Below, in pieces: positions 1 through 11,804 of a DNA stretch of 64,000 bases. How positions within the stretch are numbered: the stretch's first letter is position 1; each line of letters starts with the position of its first letter. A program made the position numbers and the translations under genes. The notes below the pieces were generated by a model. The model was not told the DNA's origin. It worked only from the letters and a program-made list of their open reading frames with translations, and made no database searches. Source of the stretch: Drosophila miranda (Eukaryota > Arthropoda > Insecta > Diptera > Drosophilidae); contig NC_046677.1 in NCBI RefSeq assembly GCF_003369915.1, positions 5,952,001-6,016,000 of the forward strand. The letters run 5' to 3'.

Positions 1-1282
1 CGCAAACTTAATTTAACGAAAATTCAGACGGCAAGGTCGCGGCCCAAGCGGTCAACGACTGGCCGGCGGCACCCCGGACTCCGGGAATGGCCAAGCAGCT
101 TGAAATTGAAATTCCCTTTTCCGTGAAACAAAATAAGTTGATTTGTTAAAAAAAAAAAATTTAAATTAATCACTCGACATCAACAGAGAAACAAAATCAA
201 CTTCTGAGCTACGCAACAAGTGGCTACCGTTTAAAATTTAAGCATTTAATAATACAACAAAAATACGGATGTGTCGCCAAAAGAAGCTAAAGCCATTCGA
301 GGACGGTCGTTGGTCCCTCGATGCCAAAGAACACGACTACAGAAATGGTTTCTTGCATGAACAAAAATATATACATACATTTTGGATAGTACGTGTTCCA
401 TATAAAAAATGCACAGCACGCGGCGGTCAATTTTTGTTGGTTTTTTTGGTAACCTGCTCGACTGACTCAGTTTTTATTTTTTTGGTTTTGGCCACTAAAA
501 GCATTCATAACTCAACTGCCAGACGCCGACGCCGACACCGACACCGACACCAACGAAAAGGGAAAGGGCAGTGTAATGGAAAATTATAATGGAAATAAAG
601 CGGATTTGCCGACTCTCTGCTCGCCGTGGATGCCATGCCTCTCGTGCCTTGCACTTTGTCCAAGTTCAAGGTGAACCACGACCGGGCCGAGCGATCTCTC
701 GGCATTTCAGGGCAATGAGAGTGCATTAAATCCAATGAGATGGTAGATTATTTAAACGGAATGGTATGGTAATTGTAGGGTGATTGTAATGAAAGATCCC
801 CGACAATGAAGATGGCAATCGAACAAAAATATGTGTATACAAATTACATGATAATTTTTAAATAATTATTATTACCGGGGAAGCAAACGGAGATATTGAT
901 AAAAGATACCTGAATTGATGACAGGTTTGTGATTGCAATAAAAACTTATACTTTCAAGGATTTTTATAAGAAATTGGAGGACTATTAAAGTATATCCTTT
1001 GTAATAGTACAACCGCATTGTCCAAAGAACATTCTCAATTATAAAATAAACAAAAAATCAATGTTCTTTTAATGAATTATGTAGAGACCGTAAATAATGA
1101 TTTTTTTTTAAATACAAAAATCTTTTACTTTTAAGTGACCTAGACAAACATTATTTACAGAAAAATTTTTATTTTTGTACAATCTCTGCACTGCCGCTAT
1201 GATTAAATTTTTTTTTTTATATCAAGATAGTTTTTTAAATTAAACGTATTTCTTATACATTTTTTTTTTTTAAGTTGTCGTT

Positions 1283-1395
1283 TAAAATTTTGACTTTAAA
1301 AACTCACGAGGAGTCGAAAAAAAATAGTTCCTTGTGTTCTTATATTTTATTTGCATAGTTGCATTAATTAGGCGTCGTTTAAGGTATTGTTTGTT
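1283..1395. repeat. Possible degenerate dispersed repeat
   Basis: The segment with AAATTTTGACTTTAAAAACT, then GTTCCTTGTG, then GGCGTCGTTTAAGGTATTG follows the same order of short blocks as the left arm of the inverted-repeat element at 59962-60095. The similarity is partial and judged by eye, so this may be an old copy of the same element. Confidence 0.3.
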
Positions 1396-4300
1396 TTTTC
1401 TCTTAAATAAAAACCCCGCTCAAAGGGCAGTGTATAGCCTTTCCTCAAGGCCTCAGAAGTAGTAGCACCTAAGCACCTTTTTGAGTGCTCAAAGCGACAA
1501 TCCATAACTGCCACAATTAGCCTCCAGAACCACCCAAGTTGTGCTCTGTGCCGTGCCGCCTGTCACATCATCATCATCATCGTCATCCACGTTGCTTGTC
1601 AAAACAACAAGAAACAAGCCAGCGAACAGCAACAACAAAAATTGTATTAAAAATTAATTAAACAAAAAGTTGCCACTAATGTAAGAAACAATATAAAACA
1701 CATTTGGCGCTTGCACTTGACCTTCCCCAGAGGCATGGAAAAACCCCCCAGATTTGTGGCGGGGGGGGAAGCGGTATGCATGCCGCGTAATTCGTTTCAG
1801 TTTGGAATTTTTCTCTGTGTGTTTGAACTTCATGAATTTAATTTGTGCGTAACATTTTTATAGTTTGTCGAGCTGGAAATCAAGGCGAATGAATCGACTG
1901 AAATTCAATTTCGGAGGAGACTGGTCGACCGGCTTACATGGCGTATGAGCAATTTGCTTTATTTATTGCGAGTACGGGGTCCGTGGCTCTCTGTCTCTGT
2001 CTGTCTCTGAATGCGTGTGTAATTGTAATTGACATTCGGTTTGATTACTTCCTTATTTGGTTTTAAACAAATTTCAAGTGACGCATAGTCATCGTCTGGC
2101 CTGGGTTTTGGCAACGATTTTACATGGGAAATATGTTGCAGCAGAGAGAAGGTAATTCATTTGTTTCACACGGTAGTGAATCAGGGAAATGTTTTCTTTT
2201 TTTCGCAGGCACAAATGCTGCTCTTCCGACCGAGAGGCGCTACCGCAAGACGCGCGACACGTGTAACCCCAAATGTGACCTCCGATTGCCTGCGCCCTTG
2301 CTACTGCTAAGCAGAATTTCAAACAAAGTAATCGTAATTATATAGGCCCCCCATTGACCGGGACTCCACTTATTGTTATCGAATGTACGAAATCGATTTG
2401 AATTGTATTTCCAGTGGGTGGAACCACACTTCCGAGCCACACTTCTTCTTCGCCAAAGTGGCGTTCGCCTTGAGTTACTGCCATAATAAGCCCGTTCAAT
2501 GTGCCATGAGAAATGCTACTGCTGTATGTAAATGTGTGTAGAGACACTGACACATGGCTGGCTTAATTGTCAATCATTGTCAATCAATCAGGCAGGCAGG
2601 GGGCCACCCAACAAGAAATCCGCACATAAATTTGACACTGAGTTTTCAAGCGAGACTTTTTGTGAGGAAAACCTTTTAAAGTTCAATCAACTGAGATTTA
2701 ATCTGCATTTATCTTTTGACAATTTCGGCAGGCTCGTTCCTCGATATCAATCAGAGTTATCGGGAGTTTATCAAAGCTGTTGATAGGCGAAAGGAAGTGG
2801 AAACAAGCCAAGTCACAACAGAATAATAAAGAAACAGCAACAGAAACACAAATCAAATATTGTAGGTGCCTCCCAAAAACCCTGCCCAAAATTCAGAGCT
2901 CGGCTCGTGTCTCGAGGCTAGCCTTGCCCATGGCATACAAATTTGCCAATTGATTTTTAGGTCTCTCCTCGGGTTCAAAACTATTAGCGCCCGCATGCAA
3001 AAAAACCAGAGCTCGATAGAGCAATCAAAATTGGAACAATACATGAGCGGTAAAACAAATAAAACATTTTGGTAAATACAGTGGGGAACAATAATGAAAA
3101 GTGGATGCCCATTTGGAGAAATAGGGCATAGATAGGAAATCTCTTTAGCTCTACCTTATTTATAGTAATTCCTCTAAGGACCCTTATTGATTTGCTCTTC
3201 AAATATCCTATAGGCGAACGGACATCATTTTAATGGGATGACACGAGCTAAAACTATTTTCCTCGAGTTATTCTGGTATTTTTTGCAATTAAATCAAAAG
3301 AAATTATCGGTTCTTCGATCAAATTTAAGTTATAATCACTTAAAACAGCTGTTTAAATGCGCGGAATATTGAAAATATTTCAAATTTCATAAAAAATTAC
3401 CACAGATATTATTCCTTCGATAAATACAGATCGAAAATATATTATTTTTATAAAATAAAATATAAAAAAGAAAAAATACTGCTAGAACACTAAGAAACAG
3501 CTGTTTTTGTGAATTTCAGTGAATGGCAAACTTGCCAGTCACGTGTGAACGTGTCGATTTAACTATAAGTGAAAGAATCTTAAGGAAGATTGGAAATAAT
3601 TAAGGGAATGTAGATTGCGGTTAGAAGTGCCAGTGGAACCCATGAATTATTGTAATAATTTATACAAAAAACATTGCAGGGAATATTCCAATTTTTAATT
3701 CAAGAGAATTGAAAAAAAAGAAGGGAACAATTTAAATTTGTAAACATTAAATGTGGTTTCGATTGTTTTTTAACTAAGCACGTTCTTAACACGCTTAACA
3801 CGTTCTGCTTCCATTCTCAATGATCAGTTGAGGATCAGCATCTGCTGGCCTATACCCTGCCCAACCCTATCTATCTTTTCAATCATGTGCGACACTGTAC
3901 AGCCTGTGTGTTTAACTGCTGCTGGTTGTTGTCTACTGTGTCTTGTTGCCTCTGTTGTTGCCTCTGTTGTTGCCAATGTTTCGTCGTCGTGTCGGGTCGT
4001 GTGTGTGTTGACTGTTTGACAGTTAACTCTCTACTGGTTTTGGATTTTTGCTGTACGGGGGCCACTTGAAAATTTTGATTTTGATCGATTTTGACGGGCA
4101 AAATAAAAGCAAATCTAACACAGACATTTTGAATGGGAATTTAGCCTCCGGGGGCCCTGAGAGACTTAATGTTTTAATTAGCACACAACTTGGGCAAACC
4201 AAAGGTAGAGGCAGAGGTCGTCGCTTCAGGGGTGCTCTGCATGCCACGCCTAACCAAGCAGAACTTATGGAAGGCAGCGGAAACGGGGGATCGCCACATC

Positions 4301-7300
4301 CAAAAAGCGCATTCATTTTCAGGTTTCACACAATTTTTTCATGTTTTTAGCAACTTCTAAGCAAAACCTCAAATAATAAATGCCTCACTGAACAGCAGCA
4401 CCACTCCACAGGTCCCCCCGGCCCCCCACTGTACGTGTGTACTCCTTGGTGGGTATTGCCATTGTCTCGGACAATCGTTAGCTAGTTCTTGAACTCGGCT
4501 TTTGAACCTGTACGGCATCGGTCCATAACTCCATAACGCCATAACTAATCGCGAGCTACTCGTTTCGTGTTGTTGGGGAGAGATCTTGACATGAGGAAGC
4601 CATTCGGCTGCCATATTGTATTGTAATGACTGTAATTAGTCGTCAGTGCAAATGGTACGAGTATTTTTATGTTTTGGAGTTCTGCGAATCGAGCCAAAAA
4701 GGTAGACAAAATAATACTGATTTTTAATGATGAACTATAGAATTTTTAGGGGCATAAAGGGGGGAAGGAAATGAACAAAAATGGACTTAGAAGGGAAGGA
4801 GTTATTATATTTATAGATAAGGAAGAAGAGAGAAGCAAGCTGAACCAAATACAAGCCTAAACACTGTTCCCAATATCTTTCTCTAAAAATCAATTGATTA
4901 ATAAATATGTAGATTTAATAAGAGAAAAATAGATTGGCATTCTGTACAGAGAATTCTTGTAAGCCATCGCCATCACACTTGTTCAATTAACATAAGTATT
5001 AGCTAAGCTCTCGAACTGGTTAGATTTCATATGCAAATGTAAGAAATACTTATTTTAGCATGTTTTGAAGACTCCATTGATACGAAGTACTTAATTTTAA
5101 GAGCAAGTTTGCTGTATTTTAATGTAAAAGTGTCATTTATTTACCAATAAATTAAATATAACAGGCCATTTTCCTATAAAGCCGCCAACCTTCCTACAAA
5201 TATTCTATTAAATAAATACTATATTATTTATTAGTACAACCACGCCTCAATTTAATTCTAGGGTGACCATAAATGGTTAAAAAAAATATACGTAGCCTTA
5301 CTCAAAAAAAAATGTTATTGAAATATTCAATGAATGGTGACATTCCCCAGAACGTCGTGTGCCATGGCCTCCCCACCATCTGATACGTCACCTTTGTTCT
5401 GTCAATCCGAACATCCAGCACACATGTATAGGAAAAACAGACACATATACGAGTATAGATATAAATGCATTCATATCTATGAAATTGTCAGTTACAGAAA
5501 ACAAAAGACTTGAACAAAAAACTTGTTTCACTTGATGGTGGTTTTTGTTTTTGTTTTTGTTTTTCAGTTGGTCAACTGCTGGGGAGCCGCATGCAAAAAG
5601 TGAAAATAATATGCAATATATCTCTATCTATCTCTATCTCTGTCTCTGTCTCTCTTTGCTGGCATTACCTTGTTGGCAATAAAATCCAATGAATAATTTT
5701 CTCAATTTTGTTAATTGCAATTAATTTCATTTGTCGTTTCTCCTTCATTGTTCTTGGCCATGTATGATAATAAATACGCTGAGAGAAAAAACTAAGATCT
5801 AAATAAACGGAAAGGTTATTTGTAAAGAACGAGCATGTTCTGCCTTGTTAATATTGAACTTAAGAAGCTATTTATCTTTCAGGGATTCAGGGATAGAACT
5901 ATTAATATTCTTCAAATGGAAAAGTCCCCGGGCCAAATTAAAATTTTTTTTTTTTTAATTTTTACTAGTTCTTACTAGTTAAATTCTAGTCCTTATGATC
6001 CCTGCATTTTACAAATATTCTATTATATTAATGTGACATTTTGGGACTAAATAAATCTTCAAAAATTAAAAACGGATATATTTTCCCATTTATTTCATAG
6101 ATCTACATATATGTATCTTCCTTTCTCTCAGTGTAGATTTATGCAAGTAATGTGCAATTATTCAATTAGATCTGACATGACTCGGACCCCAACTGGATAG
6201 CACTGGCATTGTTTTCGATTCAGATTCTGTTTCTGTTTCATTTTCCATTTATTAATTATGTGTTGAAATGTGCTTTAGTTTTTCTCCATTGAAAGCTCAC
6301 TGAAAACAATTAAAAAAGGTTAAAGCCATAAAAAACCAGCTCAAGTTTTGGATCCAATCCCAAACAGAAAAATGAGATCGTGATCGGGATGACGTATGTT
6401 TATAGTGCGTGTTTTTTGATCTTGATTAGCCACAAAATATAGCAGTGTAGTGGCCATTTAATAATGAATATCCAAATATGTCTAACAACAATAGCAATAA
6501 ATGATTATCAAGGTCACGGATGAGTTGGTCTTTTGTAAGTATTTACATAGTCTGTTGTGGGGCGCCCTCCATGTAGTATCTGAAGGTCGCTTTGTGGCAG
6601 ACGAGTCGAAGAGGCTCATGGAGCGCTAGTGTAAGGCAAACACTCGACTAGACTGTTCTATGGCTCCAAGAGCTGTGTTTGGCCTTGATATTTTGGTATT
6701 GAACGGTAGAGAAAGTTTTTTTTTTTCTTGAAAATATCTAAAGTATGGAAAAATTTACTTTTAAACCAAAAATATATCAATATATTCGTTCTAAAAATGG
6801 TATACTTCCACAAACACAAATCAAACATGTTTACGGAAACATTCGACCCCGAAATGGTCAATATTTGAATCACTTTTAAGCTCTTTCACACCACATTAAT
6901 TATCGATTCGCTTTAGAAACCTCAACACAATAATAAACACAATTTAAAGAATAAAAAAAACTCGGAAAACAAATTTGTATCATTTGTTAGATCATTCGCT
7001 TAAATGTTGTCTGTGTGCACAGCACAACTCAATTAATTTCTAAACAATATTCAAGTTCAAGTTTATTAACCTTTGGTTCAAAAGTGCAAACATCAATAGA
7101 TTAATAGATTTAGATGCGGTTTTCCCAGCCAGAAGGTTAAGCGATTTGTTGGCGGCTTCTTTATAGATCCAAAATTAGCTAAAGCAATTGTTTTGTTGAG
7201 TAAAAAAAAACAATTCCAAAGTTCAGAATAGTTTAAGAATGTTTTGAAGAAGGCGCCACTTACCTCACAGAACACAATTTTGGCATCGGTTTGGTTCCTA

Positions 7301-8072
7301 AAATTAAAAGAAAAACTTTAATTAAACACATGAATATTTTACCAAATTAATTTCTATGCCAACAGCATAATTATAGCCCTGCTAAAACCCTACAGCTAAG
7401 TATATGGACACACCAAAATGGATTACCATAAGTATGGGCATTGAATGTCTGTTCTGCAAAAGGCACAGAACCCCCTGCCCAAGAAAATAGACAAAACAAA
7501 CAATAAGAAATTAAAATGCTACTATGATTAGCCGCCGCCTCGTGAGGGCATTCGAGCGTGCACTTTGAAGGTTAACGACGGGGCTGGGCTGGGCTTTGGG
7601 TCCGTCCGCGTTGCGATTATTAAAGAGCATTAATTGGAACATCATTGGAGCACAGCGCCAGCGGGAAGTTTGTGTTGTGGAAGGTTATCATCCACAGACC
7701 ATTTTGGCGGCGGTGAAGAGTTAATGGGTTTGACCGCACACCCCACCCCCACCCCTTGAGCTGTGAGCAATTATTAACATTCTTTTTTTGTTGTGTTACT
7801 AGAAGATTTCAGTCTGTGAAGAGCAGCTGTCTAATCTGCATCGTGATTGTTGCATACATGCATAAAGTTCAGGGTCAATGTGGGTTAAACACCTGCATTT
7901 TTCTATGCAACGGCTGCCAAAGGCCGATGTAATTTGTTGAAAATCGCGTGCGTCTAATTAATGATTAGCTTGAATGAAAAATTCCTTCAATTGTAATAGA
8001 AATTGCATATATTTAAAGTTTAAATAAAACACGCAACCAATTTTTATTTAAAAATACGCGCCAAAACAACAA

Positions 8073-8170
8073 ATCGATATATAGATGGTTAAAATTGATT
8101 CCGATAGCTAAATATTCATTTCGGAACCACTCATTCCGATTGCTACTAGTTCATTTCGTTCTATATCGAT
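8073..8170 (+). promoter_or_regulatory. Probable DCTN5 promoter with two DRE-like ATCGAT motifs
   Basis: ATCGAT occurs at 8073-8078 and 8165-8170, about 370 and 275 bases before the DCTN5 start codon. DRE (WATCGATW) elements bound by DREF are typical of Drosophila housekeeping promoters. Their role here is inference from sequence and position. Confidence 0.4.
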
Positions 8171-8173
8171 TAA

Positions 8174-8452
8174 CCCATCGTAGACCTTTCAGGGTTTTTT
8201 GATAATCCACCGAAAGTAGAGAATTATTTTAGTGCAGTTCAGGTGAAAAATGTCATGGTTCATAGGAAAGATTGCATGGATCCACAAGAAGAATTCACAA
8301 TCAGTAATATTCTCCGCCAATTAACTCAAGTTGTTGAACTGTTTAAAAAGAGGGGGCTTAAGTGGGCTAAGCTCGTTTTGGCTGCTGACAAAAAAATAGG
8401 CAAAAACAAATTCAGGAAAAAAGTTAATAAATCCCCAAACAAATGGAGTTAG
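8174..8452 (+). other. Unidentified lysine-rich ORF overlapping the DCTN5 start
   Basis: An open frame runs from 8174 to a TAG at 8450-8452, 92 codons without a stop. The first ATG is at 8255, giving 65 aa. A pyrimidine-rich acceptor-like CTTTCAG ends at 8191, so this could be a terminal exon rather than a free ORF. The C-terminal half is basic (repeated KK, KNKFRKK). I do not recognise the protein. Its stop overlaps the DCTN5 ATG at 8443 in another frame, so it is either an upstream ORF in the DCTN5 leader, the tail of an unrecognised gene, or chance. Confidence 0.25.
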
Positions 8453-9159
8453 CGGATACATACTACAGCAAAGATGAATACGTGGAGACGGCAAGTACCA
8501 GCAATGTTTTAAAGATCGTCTAGGAACAAGACAATTTTGATGACCTCATCATGCCAAACCTTTTTTGTTTACAGGCCTCTGGCAACAAAGTTAGCCGCCA
8601 AACAGTGCTCTGCGGGTCCCAGAATATCGTGCTCAATGGTAAGGTGATTGTCCAGAGTGGAGCTATCATCCGCGGCGACTTGGCCAATGTACGAGCAGGA
8701 CGATATTGTGTGATCAGCAAGGATTCCGTGATACGACCACCGTACAAGCAGTTTAGCAAAGGCATCGCCTTCTTCCCAATGCTCATCGGAGATCATGTAT
8801 TTGTGGGCGAGGGTGCTGTAGTTTCTGCGGCTTCAGTGGGCTCTTGCGTTTATATAGGCAAGAATGCCATCATTGTGAGTGTTGGCATGTTGTCCAATTA
8901 AATATTTCACTGAAATCTCAATTCTCTCCCCACGTAGGGTCGTCGCTGTGTAATCAAAGACTGTTGCATCATTGAGGATGGCGCTGTGATGCCGCCGGAG
9001 ACGACTGTTTCCAGCTACATGAGGTACACGGCCAAGGGCACCATCGAGGGCGGTCAGGGTAATCCGTATTTTGTGCCCGCCGCTATGCAAGACGAGATGA
9101 TCAAATATACAAAATCATTCTATGAACATTTCGTGAGGACCCCGGCTCCAGCCAGCTGA
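8443..9159 (+). CDS. DCTN5: Dynactin subunit 5 (p25)
   Basis: p25 is a pointed-end subunit of dynactin, the dynein cofactor that links cargo such as endosomes to microtubule motors. Three coding exons are inferred: 8443-8490, 8575-8874 and 8938-9159, giving 189 aa. The protein is a left-handed beta-helix of hexapeptide repeats. Family landmarks are visible: an N-terminal YVET-ASGNKVS, then [46 protein letters not shown] and VMPPETTV. Intron 1 is read as a GC-AG intron: exon 1 ends in ACG, the intron begins GCAAGT, and exon 2 begins GCC after TTTACAG, which restores the conserved ETASGNK junction. Intron 2 is GTGAGT...GTAG. AATAAA lies at 9189-9194. The gene converges with the ankyrin gene 88 bases downstream. 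Confidence 0.93.
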
Positions 9160-9188
9160 AGGGGGGAGATGATCGGTGGTTCGATTTG

Positions 9189-9218
9189 AATAAATGTATA
9201 TTAAGTATTATATTTATT
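9189..9218. terminator. Overlapping convergent poly(A) signals
   Basis: AATAAA on the plus strand (9189-9194) serves DCTN5. AATAAA on the minus strand (9213-9218) serves the ankyrin gene. Cleavage 10-30 bases beyond each would make the two transcripts overlap at their 3' ends. Confidence 0.6.
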
Positions 9219-9246
9219 ATGCACATATGATGGCTAGTCTACTTGT

Positions 9247-9968
9247 TTAATCTATCAGTCCCGTCTCACAATCGAAGGCCTCATGGGCCATTTGAAAGAT
9301 GGGATAACTCATGCCCGTGCGACGAGCTATAACAGCAGCCATCTCATCTGAATTGTTCTCCTTCTTGGGCTGCACATTCCTGTCCAATAGCAGGGTTGTG
9401 GCTGTGTTCCTGCAATTGGATACTGTGGCGGCAATGTGCAATGGTGTTTGTTTTCCCTCCGATTCGGCGTTTACATCTGCACCAAACTGCAGCAGAAGCT
9501 GAGCCACATCGGCATTGTTCCACTTGCAGGCAGAGTGCAGCGGAGTCCAGCCCAGATCGGTGCGGGCATTGGGATCGGCCTTGTACTGCAGCAATAGCTT
9601 GGCAATGTCCACGAAATTGTTGTATGCAGCCCGATGCAGGGGACTGTAGCCATCGCTGTCACGGGCATTGACCGCATCCGGGTCCAGTCTGAGGATTTCA
9701 CGCACCTCACTTATACGGTTCTCGTTGACGGCCCACAGAATCATGCGTTCAACGCTGGCTGAGAGTGTGTGCAGAAAACCCATTTAAAGGTAACAACTTT
9801 GTAGAAGAAGAATCTGAATTTTAGCCGCTTACCCTGGGGGTTCTTGTCCTCCTCAATAAGTTCATCGGCGTCGTCATCCCAGCCGCTTACAAACATGCCG
9901 CGCGGCACCTTGGCATGGCGCAGTTTCTCCACTTGAGATTTTTCATCATCCGAATCGTAGTCAGCCAT
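9247..9968 (-). CDS. ANKRD49: Ankyrin-repeat protein, ANKRD49 orthologue
   Basis: Two exons on the minus strand: 9968-9833 (MADYDSDDEK... to EEDKNPQ) and 9758-9247, joined as NPQ-ASVERMILWAVNENR, giving 215 aa. The donor is GTAAGC at 9832. The best acceptor is CTCTCAG ending at 9759, after a good pyrimidine tract. Nearer AG sites give the wrong frame or a stop. The N-terminus is acidic and disordered with a conserved FVSGWDDDADELIEE. Then come about four ankyrin repeats with the signatures SPLHRAAYNNFVDIAKLLL, TPLHSACKWNNADVAQLLL and TPLHIAA. Vertebrate ANKRD49 shares the same TPLHSACKWNN core. ANKRD49 is reported as a nuclear protein linked to germ-cell survival; the fly role is unknown to me. 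It starts 196 bases from NC2beta, divergently. Confidence 0.85.
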
Positions 9969-10164
9969 TGTTTAAGTAAATTTTAATTGAATTTATAGGA
10001 AATCTTGTTTTCCGCGTATGTGCGCTTCACTGCAGTCGATAGGTCTGGCTTCAATCGATATTTGATTGTGGCATTAGCCAACACAGTTTTCCAACACTCT
10101 CCAGCAAGAAGCAGCATTTTCCATTAATTTTGCTTGGTTTTTGTTTACGTTTTCGAGCCACGCC
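9969..10164. promoter_or_regulatory. Divergent promoter ANKRD49 / NC2beta
   Basis: Only 196 bases separate the two start codons. The spacer holds a DRE-like CAATCGATATT (ATCGAT at 10054-10059) and a second TCGATAGG about 25 bases away. A shared bidirectional housekeeping promoter is likely. Confidence 0.5.
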
Positions 10165-10716
10165 ATGTCCAATCCCCAGGAGGAGCTTTTGCCACCCAGT
10201 GCCGAGGATGATGAACTTACATTGCCACGCGCCAGCATCAACAAGATCATCAAAGAGCTGGTGCCCACCGTGCGCGTGGCCAACGAGAGTCGCGAGCTGA
10301 TATTGAACTGCTGCTCGGAGTTTATCCATTTGATCAGTTCGGAGGCGAACGAGGTGTGCAATCTGCGTAACAAGAAGACGATTAATGCAGAACATGTCCT
10401 GGAGGCGCTGGAGCGACTGGGATTCACCGATTATAAGCAGGAGGCGGAGGCAGTCTTGCACGACTGCAAGGAGGTGGCTGCCAAGCGGCGCAGACAAAGC
10501 ACAAGGCTAGAAAATCTTGGCATACCCGAGGAGGAGCTCCTGCGCCAGCAACAGGAACTGTTCGCCAAGGCGCGCGAAGAGCAGGCACGCGAGGAGCAGC
10601 AACAGTGGATGAGTATGCAGGCAGCGGCTATGATCCAAAAGCCACCACACGCCGATGGCTCCATCGCCAGCAAGCCCAGTGAGGATGATGACGACGACGA
10701 CGATGATGACTACTAG
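10165..10716 (+). CDS. NC2beta: Negative cofactor 2 beta (Dr1), histone-fold transcription regulator
   Basis: A single-exon gene of 183 aa. NC2beta pairs with NC2alpha (Drap1) on TBP-bound DNA. It represses TATA promoters and, in Drosophila, activates DPE promoters. Residues about 19-102 form the H2B-like histone fold, with the family-specific SINKIIKELVP, RELILNCCSEFIHLISSEANEVC, KKTINAEHVLEALE and LGFTDYKQEAEAVL. A charged, Q/E-rich helical region follows, and the C-terminus is a run of nine aspartates plus tyrosine. The start at 10165 (MSNPQEELLPP) is preferred over the in-frame GTT/TTT-rich upstream sequence. The gene converges with THG1, whose stop lies 72 bases away. Confidence 0.96.
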   Translation: MSNPQEELLPPSAEDDELTLPRASINKIIKELVPTVRVANESRELILNCCSEFIHLISSEANEVCNLRNKKTINAEHVLEALERLGFTDYKQEAEAVLHDCKEVAAKRRRQSTRLENLGIPEEELLRQQQELFAKAREEQAREEQQQWMSMQAAAMIQKPPHADGSIASKPSEDDDDDDDDDY

Positions 10717-10787
10717 TAGTTATGTTTTTTTTTTTGCATTGCTTAATATAATTTTAATCTTAAAATATATTGCCATAAGTTGAACTA

Positions 10788-11804
10788 TCAGCTAATCCCG
10801 GCCAGATTCTCTGGTTGCTTCTTTTCGTAATCGCCCTTCTCCTGCTTGGTGTTCAATTGCAAGTCCACTAGTCTGGGCATGATTTCAGGAGCTGTATAAG
10901 TGCCGGGCACATACTTTCCCAATATCTCTGTGTGGACTTTCCAGAAGTGCGATGAAATCAGATCTTCGTGGAGCGGCACGATTGCCTGTCTTCCATTTTG
11001 GTCATTATCCCCATCGCTGATAACACGTTTCCGGAGCAGTATCGTACCCTTTCGGTACATGGCTGGCAGATTGTTGTAATTGATGCCAAACTCTTGGAAT
11101 AACAATTCGTTTTTATCCGCTGAGAAGGTTCCACGTAGTCGTTCCTCGGCCGTTTGATTGCTCAATCCCGAGTCCAGAACGAGTTTCCAAAATGCAGTAT
11201 TATACAGATTATTCACATGGACATCGGCCTGCCGCCAGCTCAGATAATCCCTTAGATTCTCATCCGATGGATATAGCACCACGCGCCCATCAAAGCACGG
11301 GGCATAGGCCAGAGGCAAACTCATCCACTTGGACCACTGCATCACATAGCTCGTGGAGAACAGGCTGGTGACGTAGGTCAGTAGTTTCGCTGAGCGACGC
11401 TTGAATGCCGCTGTCTCCTTGCGAAACACAAACGAATATTCATCGCTCTGGCCATAGGCCAGGACAACATCCCGAAACTCCTGCATCACAGCAGTGGCAG
11501 CCGCATTCATTACATTAAGAGCTACAAGAAAAGGTTTAACGAATCATAATCTTGATCATCAGTTGGTTGTTTCTTTACCATTCTCGTCGTTTGGCTTCTC
11601 AAAGTTGTGGGTCTTGGAAAACTTGTGAAACTTTTTGCCATCAATTCGAATAACAATCCATACATTCGGTAGAATGGTGTCATCCTGCTCGTATGTTTTC
11701 ACATATTCATATCTGCTGCAGGCCATGCTGCGTTTGGGCAGCTCTCGGGCGGTTGTTTTAATTAATAAAGAGTTTAATTTATTTAAAAGGCCGAGAAAAC
11801 GCAT
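10788..11804 (-). CDS. THG1: tRNA(His) guanylyltransferase
   Basis: Adds the essential extra G at position -1 of tRNA-His by 3'-5' nucleotide addition. Two exons on the minus strand, 11804-11579 and 11521-10788, give 319 aa. The phase-1 intron (GTAAAG...TTGTAG) joins NDEN-ALNV. Palm-domain motifs are present: RIDGKKFHKF with the metal-binding Asp, the HNFEKPND block, and GQSDEYSFVF with the second catalytic Asp. Also visible are FDGRVVLYPS, DYLSWRQADVHVNNLYNTAFW and INYNNLPAMYRKG. The first ATG gives a 26-residue basic, hydrophobic extension (MRFLGLLNKLNSLLIK...) that looks like a mitochondrial presequence. Met27 begins the conserved cytosolic form. It matches D. melanogaster l(2)35Bc by family and position. 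Confidence 0.95.

Larger units (their letters stand above)
1..8170. other. Non-coding stretch, no gene recognised
   Basis: AT-rich DNA with many short random open frames, none of which has conserved-looking protein content or paired splice signals. It holds short simple repeats, such as a GTTTTT run near 5540-5565 and TCTCTATC-type tracts near 5620-5650. A possible remnant of a dispersed repeat lies at about 1283-1395. Distal regulatory DNA or introns of a gene outside the window cannot be excluded. Confidence 0.5.

Noticed and set aside
4048-4350. 100-codon ORF with RGRGRRFRG
   Set aside because: Overlapped by an antisense ORF of similar length, with no conserved motif; chance frame is likely.
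9741-9790. A nearer acceptor for ANKRD49 exon 2 that would include MGFLHTL
   Set aside because: The frame leading into MGFLHTL contains TAA, and the nearest AG sites put it out of frame. CTCTCAG at 9765-9759 restores a continuous protein.
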